This document shows, one piece after another, positions 42,380-49,960 of a stretch of DNA of 64,000 nt. The notes beneath the pieces were generated by a model that had not been told where the DNA came from, did no database searches, and worked only from the letters and a program-made list of their open reading frames with translations. The position numbers and the translations under genes are program-made. Numbering within the stretch: the first letter of the stretch is position 1; every line of letters begins with the position of its first letter. The stretch comes from Nocardia inohanensis NBRC 100128 (GTDB lineage: Bacteria > Actinomycetota > Actinomycetes > Mycobacteriales > Mycobacteriaceae), in contig NZ_BDBK01000001.1 in NCBI RefSeq assembly GCF_001612945.1, positions 868,001 through 932,000 on the forward strand, written 5' to 3'.

Positions 42380-42868
42380 TCACTGCGGTTCTCGGCGTGC
42401 ACGGCGCCGTCGTTGCAGGCCGGGATGTATGCCTGCGGGGAGTTCGGCGTGCGCGGCGATGCGATGGAGCAGTGGGAGGAGCAGTGCTCGCTCGGGCTCG
42501 TCGAGTGGTGCGAGGATTTCCGCTTCCAGTGCGTCGGCCTCGGATTGAATCGCCGCGAGCGCATCTCGTGCTTGATCGGTGAGGTGGACCGCGTGCGCGC
42601 GACGGTCGACTGGGTGCGGGCGTCGGGTGACAAGTGCGCGCTTCTCCAGCTCGTCGACGAGTCCGACCATCGCGTTGCGGTGCACGCGAAGTAGGTCCGC
42701 GAGTTCCTGCTGACTGCGTCCATCCGCTGTCGCCAGGTGACCCAGGACCGCGAAGTGAGCCGGGTCCAGATCCAACCGCGCTAGCTGCTCGGTGAACCGG
42801 TACGCCACGTGATGTCCGATCTGCGACAACAAGAAGACCCCGCGGGAGTCCAACGGCTGGTTCATCAT
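42380..42868 (-). CDS. MarR-family transcriptional regulator
   Basis: 162 aa. D-P-A-H-F-A-V-L-G-H-L (about 35-45), R-S-Q-Q-E-L-A-D-L-L-R-V-H-R-N-A-M-V-G-L-V-D-E-L-E-K-R-A-L-V (the winged helix) and R-R-P-H-P-V-D-R-R-A-H-A-V-H-L-T are classical MarR. It diverges from the ABM-like gene across 78 bp that contains a perfect inverted repeat, so it probably represses that gene and itself. The C-terminus is Arg-rich. Confidence 0.92.
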   Translation of the reverse strand: MMNQPLDSRGVFLLSQIGHHVAYRFTEQLARLDLDPAHFAVLGHLATADGRSQQELADLLRVHRNAMVGLVDELEKRALVTRRPHPVDRRAHAVHLTDQARDALAAIQSEADALEAEILAPLDEPERALLLPLLHRIAAHAELPAGIHPGLQRRRRARREPQ

Positions 42869-42925
42869 GACCCCACATTAGCAACTCAAGATGATTGCCA
42901 GATAACGGTATTGACATCTAAAATG

Positions 42926-42946
42926 ATTGTCACTTACCGTGACAAT
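42926..42946. promoter_or_regulatory. MarR operator candidate abutting a start codon
   Basis: ATTGTCAC (42926-42933) and GTGACAAT (42939-42946) form a perfect 8-bp inverted repeat with a 5-nt spacer, ending one base before the ATG at 42947. TTGACA at 42911-42916 may be a -35 element. Binding would block the start region directly. Confidence 0.6.
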
Positions 42947-43336
42947 ATGACGCCTACGGCCAAGCTCACCGTTCCCATGAACCCGACAGTCCCTGCCACC
43001 GACGCCCCGGTCACCGTGATCAACACGATGTCGGTCCCCGCGGCACAGCGGGACCTGTTCCTGCAACGCTGGCGCGATAGCGCCCAGTACATGGCGGCCG
43101 CGGCGGGTTTCCGCCGAACCCGGATGTTCCAAGCCGTCGGCGAAGCGGCCGAGGCGGTGTTCGTCAATGTCGGGGACTGGGACAGCGGCACCGCGCTGGG
43201 CAATGCCCTCGGCACGCCGGAATGGCGTGAGCTGACAATGCGGATGCAGGACGGCCTCGACCTCACCGCGCGGCCGATGATCTATCACCTCACCCTCGAG
43301 CTGACGGCCGGCGAAATGCTGTCCGCCGATCGCTGA
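42947..43336 (+). CDS. antibiotic biosynthesis monooxygenase (ABM)-like protein
   Basis: 129 aa. After a Pro/Thr-rich leader, V-I-N-T-M-S-V-P-A-A-Q-R-D-L-F-L-Q-R-W (about 23-41), then M-F-Q-A-V-G-E-A-A-E-A-V-F-V-N-V-G-D-W (about 60-78) form the dimeric ferredoxin-like fold of ABM proteins, which oxidise quinone-type compounds or degrade heme. No ribosome site precedes the ATG because the inverted repeat occupies that position, which suggests leaderless translation. It is divergent from MarR and begins a run with the DUF4267 and DUF2871 genes. Confidence 0.8.
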   Translation: MTPTAKLTVPMNPTVPATDAPVTVINTMSVPAAQRDLFLQRWRDSAQYMAAAAGFRRTRMFQAVGEAAEAVFVNVGDWDSGTALGNALGTPEWRELTMRMQDGLDLTARPMIYHLTLELTAGEMLSADR

Positions 43337-43351
43337 CTCGAAGATTCGACA

Positions 43352-43381
43352 CCCGGTCGGCTGCCCGTGCAGCCGACCGGG
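43352..43381. terminator. hairpin terminator
   Basis: Perfect 13-bp stem (43352-43364 CCCGGTCGGCTGC with 43369-43381 GCAGCCGACCGGG, 4-nt loop) just after the ABM-like gene and before the DUF4267 gene; it may attenuate read-through. Confidence 0.75.
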
Positions 43382-43447
43382 CATATCCCCGCGGCAGGGC
43401 TGAAAGTCCTGCCGGACAACAGATCTCAATCTCGCAGGAGTGCAACC

Positions 43448-43882
43448 ATGTCGCGCAAGACGCTAGATACTGTCCTGGCCACCGCCGTCGTTCTCTTCAC
43501 CTTCTACCTCGCGATCTCGTTCATCCTGACCCCCGAGAGCGCCGCCCAAGGCTTCGGACTGCCGAACATTCCCGCCGGCGATGGCGGCGGCTTTCTCATC
43601 GTGAAAGGCTGCCGCGAACTCGCGATGGGCCTGGGGACGGGCGTCCTGCTGGTGACCGGCCGGCGCCGCGCCCTGGGCTGGGTCGTGCTGATGACCGCCG
43701 CCGCGCCGGTCGGCGACATGATCAACGTCCTGGCCCATCATGGCTCCACGGCCACCGCGCTCGGCGTCCATGGCCTGACCGCCGCGCTGATCGCAGTCAC
43801 CGGCCTATTGCTCCTGCGCGAAACCACGGCGCCCGAAACCCAGCAGTTCGCCGTCCCGGCACCCGCCGCGCAGACCGCCTGA
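43448..43882 (+). CDS. DUF4267 membrane protein
   Basis: 144 aa with four TM helices. F-G-L-P-N-I-P-A-G-D-G-G-G-F-L-I-V-K-G-C-R-E-L-A-M-G-L (about 36-62) is the DUF4267 signature. GCAGGAG precedes the ATG by about 7 nt. The function is unknown; the family is often found near redox-responsive regulators. Confidence 0.85.
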   Translation: MSRKTLDTVLATAVVLFTFYLAISFILTPESAAQGFGLPNIPAGDGGGFLIVKGCRELAMGLGTGVLLVTGRRRALGWVVLMTAAAPVGDMINVLAHHGSTATALGVHGLTAALIAVTGLLLLRETTAPETQQFAVPAPAAQTA

Positions 43883-43922
43883 CATCGTTACGCCCACAAC
43901 ATATTTCGCTAACGAGGACTCG

Positions 43923-44348
43923 ATGAAACAGCTCTACTGGGCCGCCGTCGGCTACACCACACTGGGCTTGCTGTCAGGCCTGCTCTACCGCGAACTCACC
44001 AAAACCCACCAATTCACCGGCAAAACCGAACTCGCCGTGGTCCACACCCATCTACTGACGCTGGGAACACTGTTCTTCCTGATCGTCCTGGTACTCGAAC
44101 ACCAACTCGCCCTGTCCAATACCCGCACCTACCGCTGGTTCTTCACCCTCTACAACGCCGGAGTGCTCTGGATGGTGGCGTGCATGACCCTCATCGGCGC
44201 CCGGACCATCCTCGGTGTCGGCGAATACGAGCTGCTGTCGCACCTGTCCGGTGGAGCTCACATCCTGCTGACGATCGGTTTCGTGCTGTTCTTCCTCACC
44301 CTCTATCAGGCCATCACAGCACGCGGCAAGGAAGCGGCTTCCGCCTGA
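43923..44348 (+). CDS. DUF2871 membrane protein
   Basis: 141 aa. The sequence G-L-L-S-G-L-L-Y-R-E-L-T-K (about 15-27), F-T-G-K-T-E-L-A-V-V-H-T-H-L-L-T-L-G (about 31-48) and H-L-S-G-G-A-H-I-L-L-T-I-G-F near 105-118 are conserved in DUF2871, a four-helix family with membrane-embedded histidines that could bind heme or metal. It follows DUF4267 by 40 bp and is likely co-transcribed. Confidence 0.85.
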   Translation: MKQLYWAAVGYTTLGLLSGLLYRELTKTHQFTGKTELAVVHTHLLTLGTLFFLIVLVLEHQLALSNTRTYRWFFTLYNAGVLWMVACMTLIGARTILGVGEYELLSHLSGGAHILLTIGFVLFFLTLYQAITARGKEAASA

Positions 44349-44355
44349 TCCCAAC

Positions 44356-44727
44356 CTAGTGCGTCTGCTTCCCGGCTATCGATTCCTGGAAGTCGAGAAG
44401 TGCTTCTCCGTACGTCTGCGCCCACTCTGTCAGCATCGCTATCGGCTGCTGGAGCGTCCGTCCGAGTGGGGTCAGGCTGTATTCCACTCGTGGGGGCGCT
44501 TCGGCATACCGGCGGCGCTCGATGAGGCCGTTGCTTTGCAGGCGGCGCAGGGTTTGGGTCAACACCTTCCGGGAAATTCCGCCGGACAGAGCGACAAGTT
44601 CACTGTGTCGCTTGGGCCCGTCTTTCAGTGCGTACAGGGTGACCACGGACCACTTGTTCGCGACGATCTCGATCGCTGTGCGCGCCGGACAGTCGGACAT
44701 GAACATGATTCCAGCAGGGGAGCTCAC
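44356..44727 (-). CDS. HxlR-family transcriptional regulator
   Basis: 123 aa. An N-terminal Cys13 in S-D-C-P-A-R is followed by I-V-A-N-K-W-S-V-V-T-L-Y-A-L-K-D-G-P, then S-G-G-I-S-R-K-V-L-T-Q-T-L-R-R-L (recognition helix) and R-V-E-Y-S-L-T-P-L-G-R (wing). The conserved Cys is the redox- or quinone-sensing residue in HypR/YodB/QorR relatives. It is divergent from a DoxX gene over 48 bp holding a candidate operator. The start is GTG; internal ATGs at codons 8 and 10 are alternatives. Confidence 0.9.
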   Translation of the reverse strand: MSSPAGIMFMSDCPARTAIEIVANKWSVVTLYALKDGPKRHSELVALSGGISRKVLTQTLRRLQSNGLIERRRYAEAPPRVEYSLTPLGRTLQQPIAMLTEWAQTYGEALLDFQESIAGKQTH

Positions 44728-44733
44728 GGCCGA

Positions 44734-44751
44734 AGGTTACCAAAAGGTACC
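44734..44751. promoter_or_regulatory. HxlR operator candidate
   Basis: AGGTTACC followed three bases later by AGGTACCT (self-complementary) in the 48-bp gap between the divergent HxlR and DoxX starts; the GGT-ACC half sites suggest a regulator dyad. Confidence 0.4.
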
Positions 44752-44775
44752 TATCGGATTCCTAGCGTAGCCGCC

Positions 44776-45126
44776 ATGCATATCGCAGCCCTGATCTTGT
44801 CCGTTCTGCTCGCTTCGGCGATGCTCCAGTCCGGAGTGATGAAGTTCGTCCGCCCCGCGTGGATACGCCGATTCGCGCAAGCGGTCCATCTCACCGCCTC
44901 CCAACTCACCGTCCTGGGGAGCCTACAGATCGCGGCGTCGGTCGGTCTCCTCTGGGGAATCTGGTTCCCGCCCTTCGCTATCGCCGCCGCGATCGGGCTG
45001 GTGCTCTACTTCGCCGGCGCGATCATCACCCACTTCCGCACCGGCGACCGAAACATGTTGGGAGCCGCGGTCTTCCTTCTACTCTCGATCACGACGGCAG
45101 TCGTGCTGGTTATCGCTGTCGCCTGA
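44776..45126 (+). CDS. DoxX-family membrane protein
   Basis: 116 aa, four TM. L-L-A-S-A-M-L-Q-S-G-V-M-K-F, G-S-L-Q-I-A-A-S-V-G-L-L-W-G and Y-F-A-G-A-I-I-T-H-F-R-T-G-D (about 76-89) are DoxX-like. Such proteins take part in thiol, quinone or sulfur redox processes. It is divergent from the HxlR repressor, the usual partner of DoxX-like genes, and ends at a strong hairpin. Confidence 0.88.
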   Translation: MHIAALILSVLLASAMLQSGVMKFVRPAWIRRFAQAVHLTASQLTVLGSLQIAASVGLLWGIWFPPFAIAAAIGLVLYFAGAIITHFRTGDRNMLGAAVFLLLSITTAVVLVIAVA

Positions 45127-45136
45127 ACCTCAACCC

Positions 45137-45159
45137 GCGCTGGCCGATTCGGCCAGCGC
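45137..45159. terminator. hairpin terminator
   Basis: Perfect 10-bp stem (45137-45146 GCGCTGGCCG with 45150-45159 CGGCCAGCGC, 3-nt loop) immediately downstream of the DoxX stop. Confidence 0.8.
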
Positions 45160-45476
45160 GCCATGCGGCATGGATCTGCACCCAGCCCGACCTCGAATCG
45201 ACGCTTCCTCCTCTGACGTTCGTTCGTTGTTTTCGTGCGAGTTCCCGACAGCCGTCTTACTCCCATGCCTGGCCTGCTTTGGGTGCCTACCCGCTGTGCG
45301 GCAATGCTTTTCATATCAACGTCGAGTGGAACCAGCTAAAGAGATGCCGGTAACGATCGGTGCTCCTCTCGGGCGCGCCCACGTGTGATAATCGCGCATG
45401 GCCTCGATCAAGTCTCGGCTTGTCTTGCTCCACGGCGTCACCATGTCGGCCCGGCCGACTCGCCCCATCCGTTCGA
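45160..45476. other. 317-bp non-coding gap
   Basis: From the DoxX terminator to the stop of the next minus-strand gene. Lower GC than its neighbours, frequent stops in all frames, no repeat or ribosome site that I can support. Confidence 0.4.
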
Positions 45477-45923
45477 TCAATCCTTTACCCGGATGAAGTC
45501 GATACTGGACGTCTCGTTGTCACGTTCGATGAGGAACCGATCAAGCAGATCGAACAGGACCTCGAGGATGTGTGCTTCTTGCTCGGGCGTCAGATCGGTG
45601 AGGAACTCCCAGCTGGGGAGCGCGATCTGCTCGATCTGGGCCCACCAGGTGAGGTTCGCACCTACCTGATGGTTGCTCATCAGCCATTCGCGGAAGCCGC
45701 TCAAGCCCGCTCCACCGTATCTGCGTGCGGCGTAGTGATAACCGTCAAGGAAACTGGTCACGCCCCGCAGCGAGGTCCGGCCGATGTACATTCCCGGTCT
45801 CTTGGCGAACAGCCAAAGGTATTGGCGTTCAGTAAGTTCGCCGTGGTCGGTGACAACCTCCCTGTCCACGGTCAGCTGTAGTTTGGCCGGGTAGGACACG
45901 GGGCCGGTGTTGTTCTGCGCCAC
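45477..45923 (-). CDS. hypothetical protein, immunity-like
   Basis: 148 aa, soluble. After a basic beta-rich start comes R-Q-Y-L-W-L-F-A-K-R-P-G-M-Y-I-G-R-T-S-L-R-G (about 33-54), then F-L-D-G-Y-H-Y-A-A, W-W-A-Q-I-E and an acidic C-terminal helix. The R-P-G-M-Y-I-G element and this helix order occur in actinobacterial proteins that I associate with toxin-immunity loci, but I cannot name a family. It is isolated and base composition is less GC-rich than surrounding operons, suggesting acquisition. Confidence is in the gene, not the role. Confidence 0.65.
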   Translation of the reverse strand: MAQNNTGPVSYPAKLQLTVDREVVTDHGELTERQYLWLFAKRPGMYIGRTSLRGVTSFLDGYHYAARRYGGAGLSGFREWLMSNHQVGANLTWWAQIEQIALPSWEFLTDLTPEQEAHILEVLFDLLDRFLIERDNETSSIDFIRVKD

Positions 45924-46320
45924 AGACCTACTCCATCACGGAGACCGAACTTCTGCTATTCCGGACCTGATGCCGCCGCCTTTGCGAAGCACCCGAGGTA
46001 TCCGCTTCCCTGGCGGCTAGGTTGCGACGTTCTTCACGTCGAACCGGTCCAGCACGGACGACAGGCCACGATCGAGCTACATGCAGGAGCGTCGGACCTT
46101 TCGGGCAACGGTGTGTGTGAGGTTTCGGTCGACCAACTCGGAGACATCCCTGCGTAGTCGTGCTGTCCTGAAGGCTCGACCATCGGCATTTGAGTGTGTT
46201 CGATCAGGCTCGGATAGCTACGGCCCGTTGATCTTTCGCCGCGACGGCCTGGCTGGTTCGAACCGAGCGATAAGCGGCATGTGAGTGCGTTCGGCGGCAG
46301 GTCCGCGTAGCGCGGTTCCG
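45924..46320. other. 397-bp gap containing a degenerate repeat
   Basis: No gene that I can support. An open frame on the minus strand (46034-46324) lacks a ribosome site and corresponds largely to the dispersed repeat at 46181-46305, so I read it as non-coding. Confidence 0.45.
46181..46305. repeat. degenerate dispersed repeat, copy A
   Basis: Begins CATCGGCATTTG then GTGTGTTCG, continuing with similar spacing of CGGCC, GTTG and GCGACGG blocks and a GCGGCAT element near 46275. The same order is seen at 47504-47650. Roughly 70% identity over the first 70 bases by eye. Confidence 0.45.
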
Positions 46321-46803
46321 TCATGCCATTCCGAGCCCGTTCTCGAGATAGACAGTTCTGCCTGCGTCGCGCGCTTGGACCGCTGCGGCGACTCGTCGAG
46401 CCATCATATCCGGCAGCCGTTTGGTAGCTTCGGTCTCATCGCACCACGCCCAACTCCGAAGCTCTTCGGTCTGAAGGACGATCGCCGATGTCTGGGCGAG
46501 ATCCAATTCGCCGCCGTCGAAGATGAGCATCAGCCCATCATCGGGATAGAGACCCGGCGGGACCCAGTCGACTACCACCAGCCGTCCGAGAGGCACGTCG
46601 AGGCCCAGTTCTTCCCTGACCTCCCGGACAGCGGCGGTGCCAGGCGACTCTCCATCCTCAACGACACCACCCGGTAGTTCCCAATAGGCTTTGTATGTCG
46701 GTTCGACCAGCAACACGCGGCTCAGCTCATCGACGAACAGCGCCCCGGCCCCCATCCGTTTACGAGGCAGCCTGGCGATGTATTCAGCTCGTTCGGACTC
46801 CAT
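46321..46803 (-). CDS. Nudix hydrolase
   Basis: 160 aa. The Nudix box G-x5-E-x7-R-E-V-R-E-E-L-G-L is present at about 45-67 (G-G-V-V-E-D-G-E, then R-E-V-R-E-E-L-G-L). E-L-P-G-G precedes it. Housecleaning of nucleoside diphosphate derivatives is the general role; the substrate is unknown. The ATG at 46803 gives the normal length; in-frame codons upstream enter repeat-like DNA. Confidence 0.88.
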   Translation of the reverse strand: MESERAEYIARLPRKRMGAGALFVDELSRVLLVEPTYKAYWELPGGVVEDGESPGTAAVREVREELGLDVPLGRLVVVDWVPPGLYPDDGLMLIFDGGELDLAQTSAIVLQTEELRSWAWCDETEATKRLPDMMARRVAAAVQARDAGRTVYLENGLGMA

Positions 46804-47000
46804 GGGGCACAACACTATCCAGTTGCACGCGCTTCGGCCCGGCTTATGCCGGCCGCTTTGGTCAGCACGGTAGGCGGCATGAGCGGATGTCGCTGGGTGC
46901 GGCCCGGTGGTATGCGCCGATGTGGACGAAGCTCCTCCGGACAGCGCCCCACTCCGGTCCGCTGGATCGAAATCCATTGCCTCACATGCTTGAATAACCT

Positions 47001-47474
47001 GTGACCGACGACTGTTTCCGACTGATCGAACACACTGCGATGGCCGTAGCCATGCCTCGTTGGGTGCCGCACTTTCCCCAGTTCGACACGGTTGTGGGGT
47101 ATTCGGATCTGGGCCATGTCTTTGTCGCCAATCGCACGACCGGTGACCATGGCGTGTTGTACCCATACGACGCTGCGGGCAAGAACTACGGAGAGTTCCC
47201 CACCACGGCAGCGTTCGTCGACACGATCGTGCGCGATTTCTACTTCATGTCGGTCATCCTGCTGTCCGGTCATGTCGAGAAGATCCGAAGAATTCTCGGA
47301 CCGCTTGATGCCGAACAGGTCTACATCGCCACGCCGTACCCATTCCTGGGCGGTAGCGAGGAGCCGGATACATACGAGACGGGCGATATCTGGGTCTTTC
47401 TGGACATCGTCGCGCAGTTCTTGCTCGCGGAGGAGCGCAAGCCGAAGCGGCGCTGGTGGTCACCCCGCGGATGA
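47001..47474 (+). CDS. hypothetical protein, DUF1851/Tdi1-like (possible immunity protein)
   Basis: 157 aa. D-T-V-V-G-Y-S-D-L-G-H-V-F-V-A-N (about 29-44) followed by Y-P-Y-D-A-A-G-K-N-Y-G-E-F-P-T-T-A-A-F-V (about 54-73) resembles the DUF1851/Tdi1 immunity domain of SUKH-type protective proteins, where 'G-Y-x-x-L-G-D-V-F' precedes 'N-x-G-E-F'. The C-terminus is Arg/Lys/Trp-rich. Start GTG at 47001. No toxin gene is next to it, so this may be an orphan immunity gene. Confidence 0.6.
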   Translation: MTDDCFRLIEHTAMAVAMPRWVPHFPQFDTVVGYSDLGHVFVANRTTGDHGVLYPYDAAGKNYGEFPTTAAFVDTIVRDFYFMSVILLSGHVEKIRRILGPLDAEQVYIATPYPFLGGSEEPDTYETGDIWVFLDIVAQFLLAEERKPKRRWWSPRG

Positions 47475-47793
47475 CTCGGCACGGTGCGGCTTCGCCTAAC
47501 GCTCATCGGCAATTTGGTGTGTTCGGCCAGCGCCAGATCGGCTCGGCCTGTTGGCTTGTCGCGCCCGCGACGGTCAGACCCGCAGGGCCGGTTGATCTTC
47601 CAGCAGTGGGCGTTGCGCGGCATACGTGGATGTTCGGATGTCATGTGAGGGATGACGGGCGCCGGTACCTTCCTGCACGCACCAGCCCGCTCGTGGCATG
47701 TGCCCATGACGACGATCGGCTGCGCCTTGTTCGTCGCCCATCCCCATCGCTGGCGCGGCGTCTCCGTCAATTGCGTCGTGCCGAGTGCCCGAT
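47475..47793. other. 319-bp gap with degenerate repeat copy B
   Basis: Holds a dispersed-repeat copy (47504-47650) and then sequence without clear features up to the second copy of the 273-bp repeat. No gene can be supported. Confidence 0.45.
47504..47650. repeat. degenerate dispersed repeat, copy B
   Basis: Starts CATCGGCAATTTG then GTGTGTTCG and follows the same block order as 46181-46305, ending with GCGGCATACG and GGATGTTCGG. Both copies lie 3' of plus-strand sequence and 5' of minus-strand genes. Confidence 0.45.
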
Positions 47794-48066
47794 GCGATCA
47801 TCCGAGGTGCATCAGGTCTCCTGAGGTGGAGAAGAGGCTTTTCCCGAGCTTCACTAGGGGGATGCCGACCGGGGCCAGGATGATGGTGGCGGACAGGATG
47901 ATTCCGACCAGCCAGACGAGCGCCGCCACGATGCCCAGTACCGCGCCGAGCACGGCTCCGAGGATGCCCAATATCGCGCCCAACAGTTTGTTCAATGCTC
48001 CCATGATGACCTCCTGAGTCATTGTGGGAGTAGCCCGTTGGGCGCATCACACGCAGCTACTGCCGT
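47794..48066. repeat. 273-bp direct repeat, copy 2
   Basis: Second copy of 42025-42297 (about 93% identical, same orientation, no gaps). The boundaries are sharp on both sides: flanking bases do not match. Confidence 0.9.
47798..48004 (-). CDS. 68-residue glycine-zipper membrane protein, copy 2
   Basis: 68 aa, identical to the protein at 42029-42235 except for one Val in place of Ile in the second helix. The AGGAGG ribosome site 5 nt upstream is retained. Nearly all base changes are silent, which indicates that both copies are under selection for protein sequence. The function is unknown. Confidence 0.75.
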   Translation of the reverse strand: MGALNKLLGAILGILGAVLGAVLGIVAALVWLVGIILSATIILAPVGIPLVKLGKSLFSTSGDLMHLG

Positions 48067-48202
48067 AACTATTCGGAGGTCTGCGTATCCCTCGCGCCGC
48101 CGCGGTCGTGCAGAACGAGGAATCAGCGGCATCATCGTGCGTTTGGTCGGCCGTGACCGGATGGTTGAGGGTGCGGTGGGACCGCTCGGTGCGGAGTTCC
48201 GG

Positions 48203-48616
48203 TCAGGTGGTGTATTCGCCTACGAGATCGCTGTTTTGGCGGGAGGTGGCGTCGTTGACTCCGATGATGTAACCGTCGGGGTCGGCGAAGTAGAACTCGC
48301 GGGTGCCGGTGTGGTCGGTCGAGGGACCGCGCAGGATGGCGGTGGCGGCCGAGCAGGTATCGAGCATGCCCTGGAAGTCGTGTACTTCGAGGTAGAACAT
48401 CCCGGTGAATCCGATTCGCTTACCAGCGAGTTCGGGCAGCCAGTTTTCCAATTGCGCGTTTCGGTAGAGCATTCCGCAGAATTGGCCGTCGAACACGAGC
48501 ATGTGGATGTCTTCGGGCCCGGTTGCGGTCTGGCTGTCCACGGTGAACCCGAGTTTCTCGTAGAACGCCTTGCTCACGGCTGTGTCTTTCACGCCGAGAC
48601 AGGGTACGAACGGCAT
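48203..48616 (-). CDS. VOC-superfamily (glyoxalase/bleomycin-resistance-like) protein
   Basis: 137 aa. F-V-P-C-L-G-V-K-D-T-A-V-S-K-A-F-Y-E-K-L-G-F at the start and R-E-F-Y-F-A-D-P-D-G-Y-I-I-G-V near the C-terminus are the paired VOC motifs. AAGGAGA about 6 nt before the ATG at 48616 fixes the start. It could be a drug-binding or dioxygenase-fold protein. It stands alone in a gene-poor stretch. Confidence 0.85.
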   Translation of the reverse strand: MPFVPCLGVKDTAVSKAFYEKLGFTVDSQTATGPEDIHMLVFDGQFCGMLYRNAQLENWLPELAGKRIGFTGMFYLEVHDFQGMLDTCSAATAILRGPSTDHTGTREFYFADPDGYIIGVNDATSRQNSDLVGEYTT

Positions 48617-49366
48617 GCGTTTCTCCTTCCGTGCTGCATTGTCGAGCGTTTCAGTTGAGGTGTTTGAGGATGTTGTAGGCGCTGCGAGCCTGAGGTATGT
48701 CCACCCGTGTGCCCACCGCGTCCTTCGATCGCACGATTCAAGCATTCACACGATTCAAGCATTCATCAGAAGAGTATTAACCAGCGGGATCGGTGTCGCG
48801 CCCGCAAGATGGGTGCGCGGAGCGGAAAACCGCCTTACCGTCGAAGAATTAGCTGGGCGGTTCGGTTGTATCAGTCGAGGGGGTGCTGCATACACCGCGG
48901 CGGGCCCCTCGATCGTCGAACTGCTGACCGCCCGCGAGCGAACGCCTGCTCGGCCGAGCCGGCCATCCCGACACCGATGTTATGGACAGATTCCTAGCTG
49001 CCGAAAACGCCAAGGACGAATGATGAATGCCCGCCCAGCATGCTGCACCAACAGAAGTGGCCGGGCACGGAGTGACCGAACGCTACGCGATTCGATAGCC
49101 GTTCGAGCGAGCACTCGCGAATTGATCCTGGGTTGGATCGGGTACTGCTGCGACGCACTCGCCGGTGTCACCGCTGGGTTCGTTTTGACGGTCTAATGCG
49201 TGCTGGCGCTGGTCGGACAGCTGTACCTCCGGGCACTTCCGGTGGGATCTGTTCTCGCGCTGTCGATCTGGGGCGCGACAACCAGCACCTGGACGGGTGG
49301 GGCAATCCGTTCATCAGGTGAACTTCGGCTACAGCGGCGGGTCTTGTTAGCTGGCCTCGGATCGAT
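48617..49366. other. 750-bp stretch without a supported gene
   Basis: All frames are broken by stops or lack a ribosome site and conserved pattern. It contains a perfect 17-bp tandem duplication at 48732-48765 and otherwise nothing I can identify. It may hold gene remnants or promoter DNA of the divergent VOC gene. Confidence 0.45.
48732..48765. repeat. perfect 17-bp tandem duplication
   Basis: The unit CACGATTCAAGCATTCA occurs twice head to tail (48732-48748 and 48749-48765). It lies about 120 bp upstream of the start of the minus-strand VOC gene. Confidence 0.9.
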
Positions 49367-49903
49367 TCAGTCCACCGCCGTAGGAACCGCTTCGGCCCAA
49401 GCCTTTTCGAACTCTTCGGCCGTGATCTCGCGGTCTGCCAGGTCTGGATCCCACAGGTCGATCGGCGGATTGAGGGGGAAGTCGTCGAGGCCGGTCCGGA
49501 TTGCCACACCGTTATCGCGTATCTCGATCTGGCGGGTCCGATAGCCATTGGTGATTTCGGTCAGGTAGTCGGCGGCGGGGACGCCGTCCTCTCCGGTCCA
49601 ACGCTGGCGCGTGAACAGCACCTCGCGGTCGGCCAGCATTCCGAAACCCGCCCGATTCTTCTGAGCGAGCCGCTTGATGCGAAGGCTGTTCAGCGCGGAA
49701 TCTGCAAGGCCGTCGATGTCGACTTCGTCCAACTCCCATTCCTGGGCAACCGCCAACCGCTCCCTGTCCTCGATTACCTGGGTCTCAGCGAAAGTCTCCG
49801 CGACCTCACGGGCTGAACGCGCTTGCACCCACCACCAAAGACCACCCATCCCGTAGTCATGGCATACGAGGAAACGTTGCTTCGGTGTCTTGTCGGCACT
49901 CAT
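49367..49903 (-). CDS. hypothetical protein, unknown
   Basis: 178 aa, soluble. Starts with F-L-V-C-H-D-Y-G-M-G-G-L-W-W-W-V-Q-A-R-S-A-R-E-V (about 11-34), then an acidic mid-part (E-L-D-E-V-D-I-D) and a C-terminal acidic segment D-L-W-D-P-D-L-A-D. The N-terminal G-G-L-W-W-W-V-x-A block recurs in small actinobacterial hypothetical proteins. The function is not recognised. The ATG at 49903 is preferred over one 21 nt upstream. It lies 57 bp before the methyltransferase stop, same strand. Confidence 0.65.
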   Translation of the reverse strand: MSADKTPKQRFLVCHDYGMGGLWWWVQARSAREVAETFAETQVIEDRERLAVAQEWELDEVDIDGLADSALNSLRIKRLAQKNRAGFGMLADREVLFTRQRWTGEDGVPAADYLTEITNGYRTRQIEIRDNGVAIRTGLDDFPLNPPIDLWDPDLADREITAEEFEKAWAEAVPTAVD

Positions 49904-49960
49904 GGTCGCGAGAATAGGCAGCAAGCGGGCCGTCGACCTCGGGAGCGCGGGCCGATGCGG

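Noticed and set aside
46034..46324. 96-codon minus-strand frame
   Set aside because: No ribosome site; much of it is the degenerate dispersed repeat, and a similar translation appears from the second copy near 47504-47650.
48617..49196. Plus-strand open frame in the 750-bp empty stretch
   Set aside because: No ribosome site, no conserved pattern, frame crosses the tandem repeat; probably non-coding.
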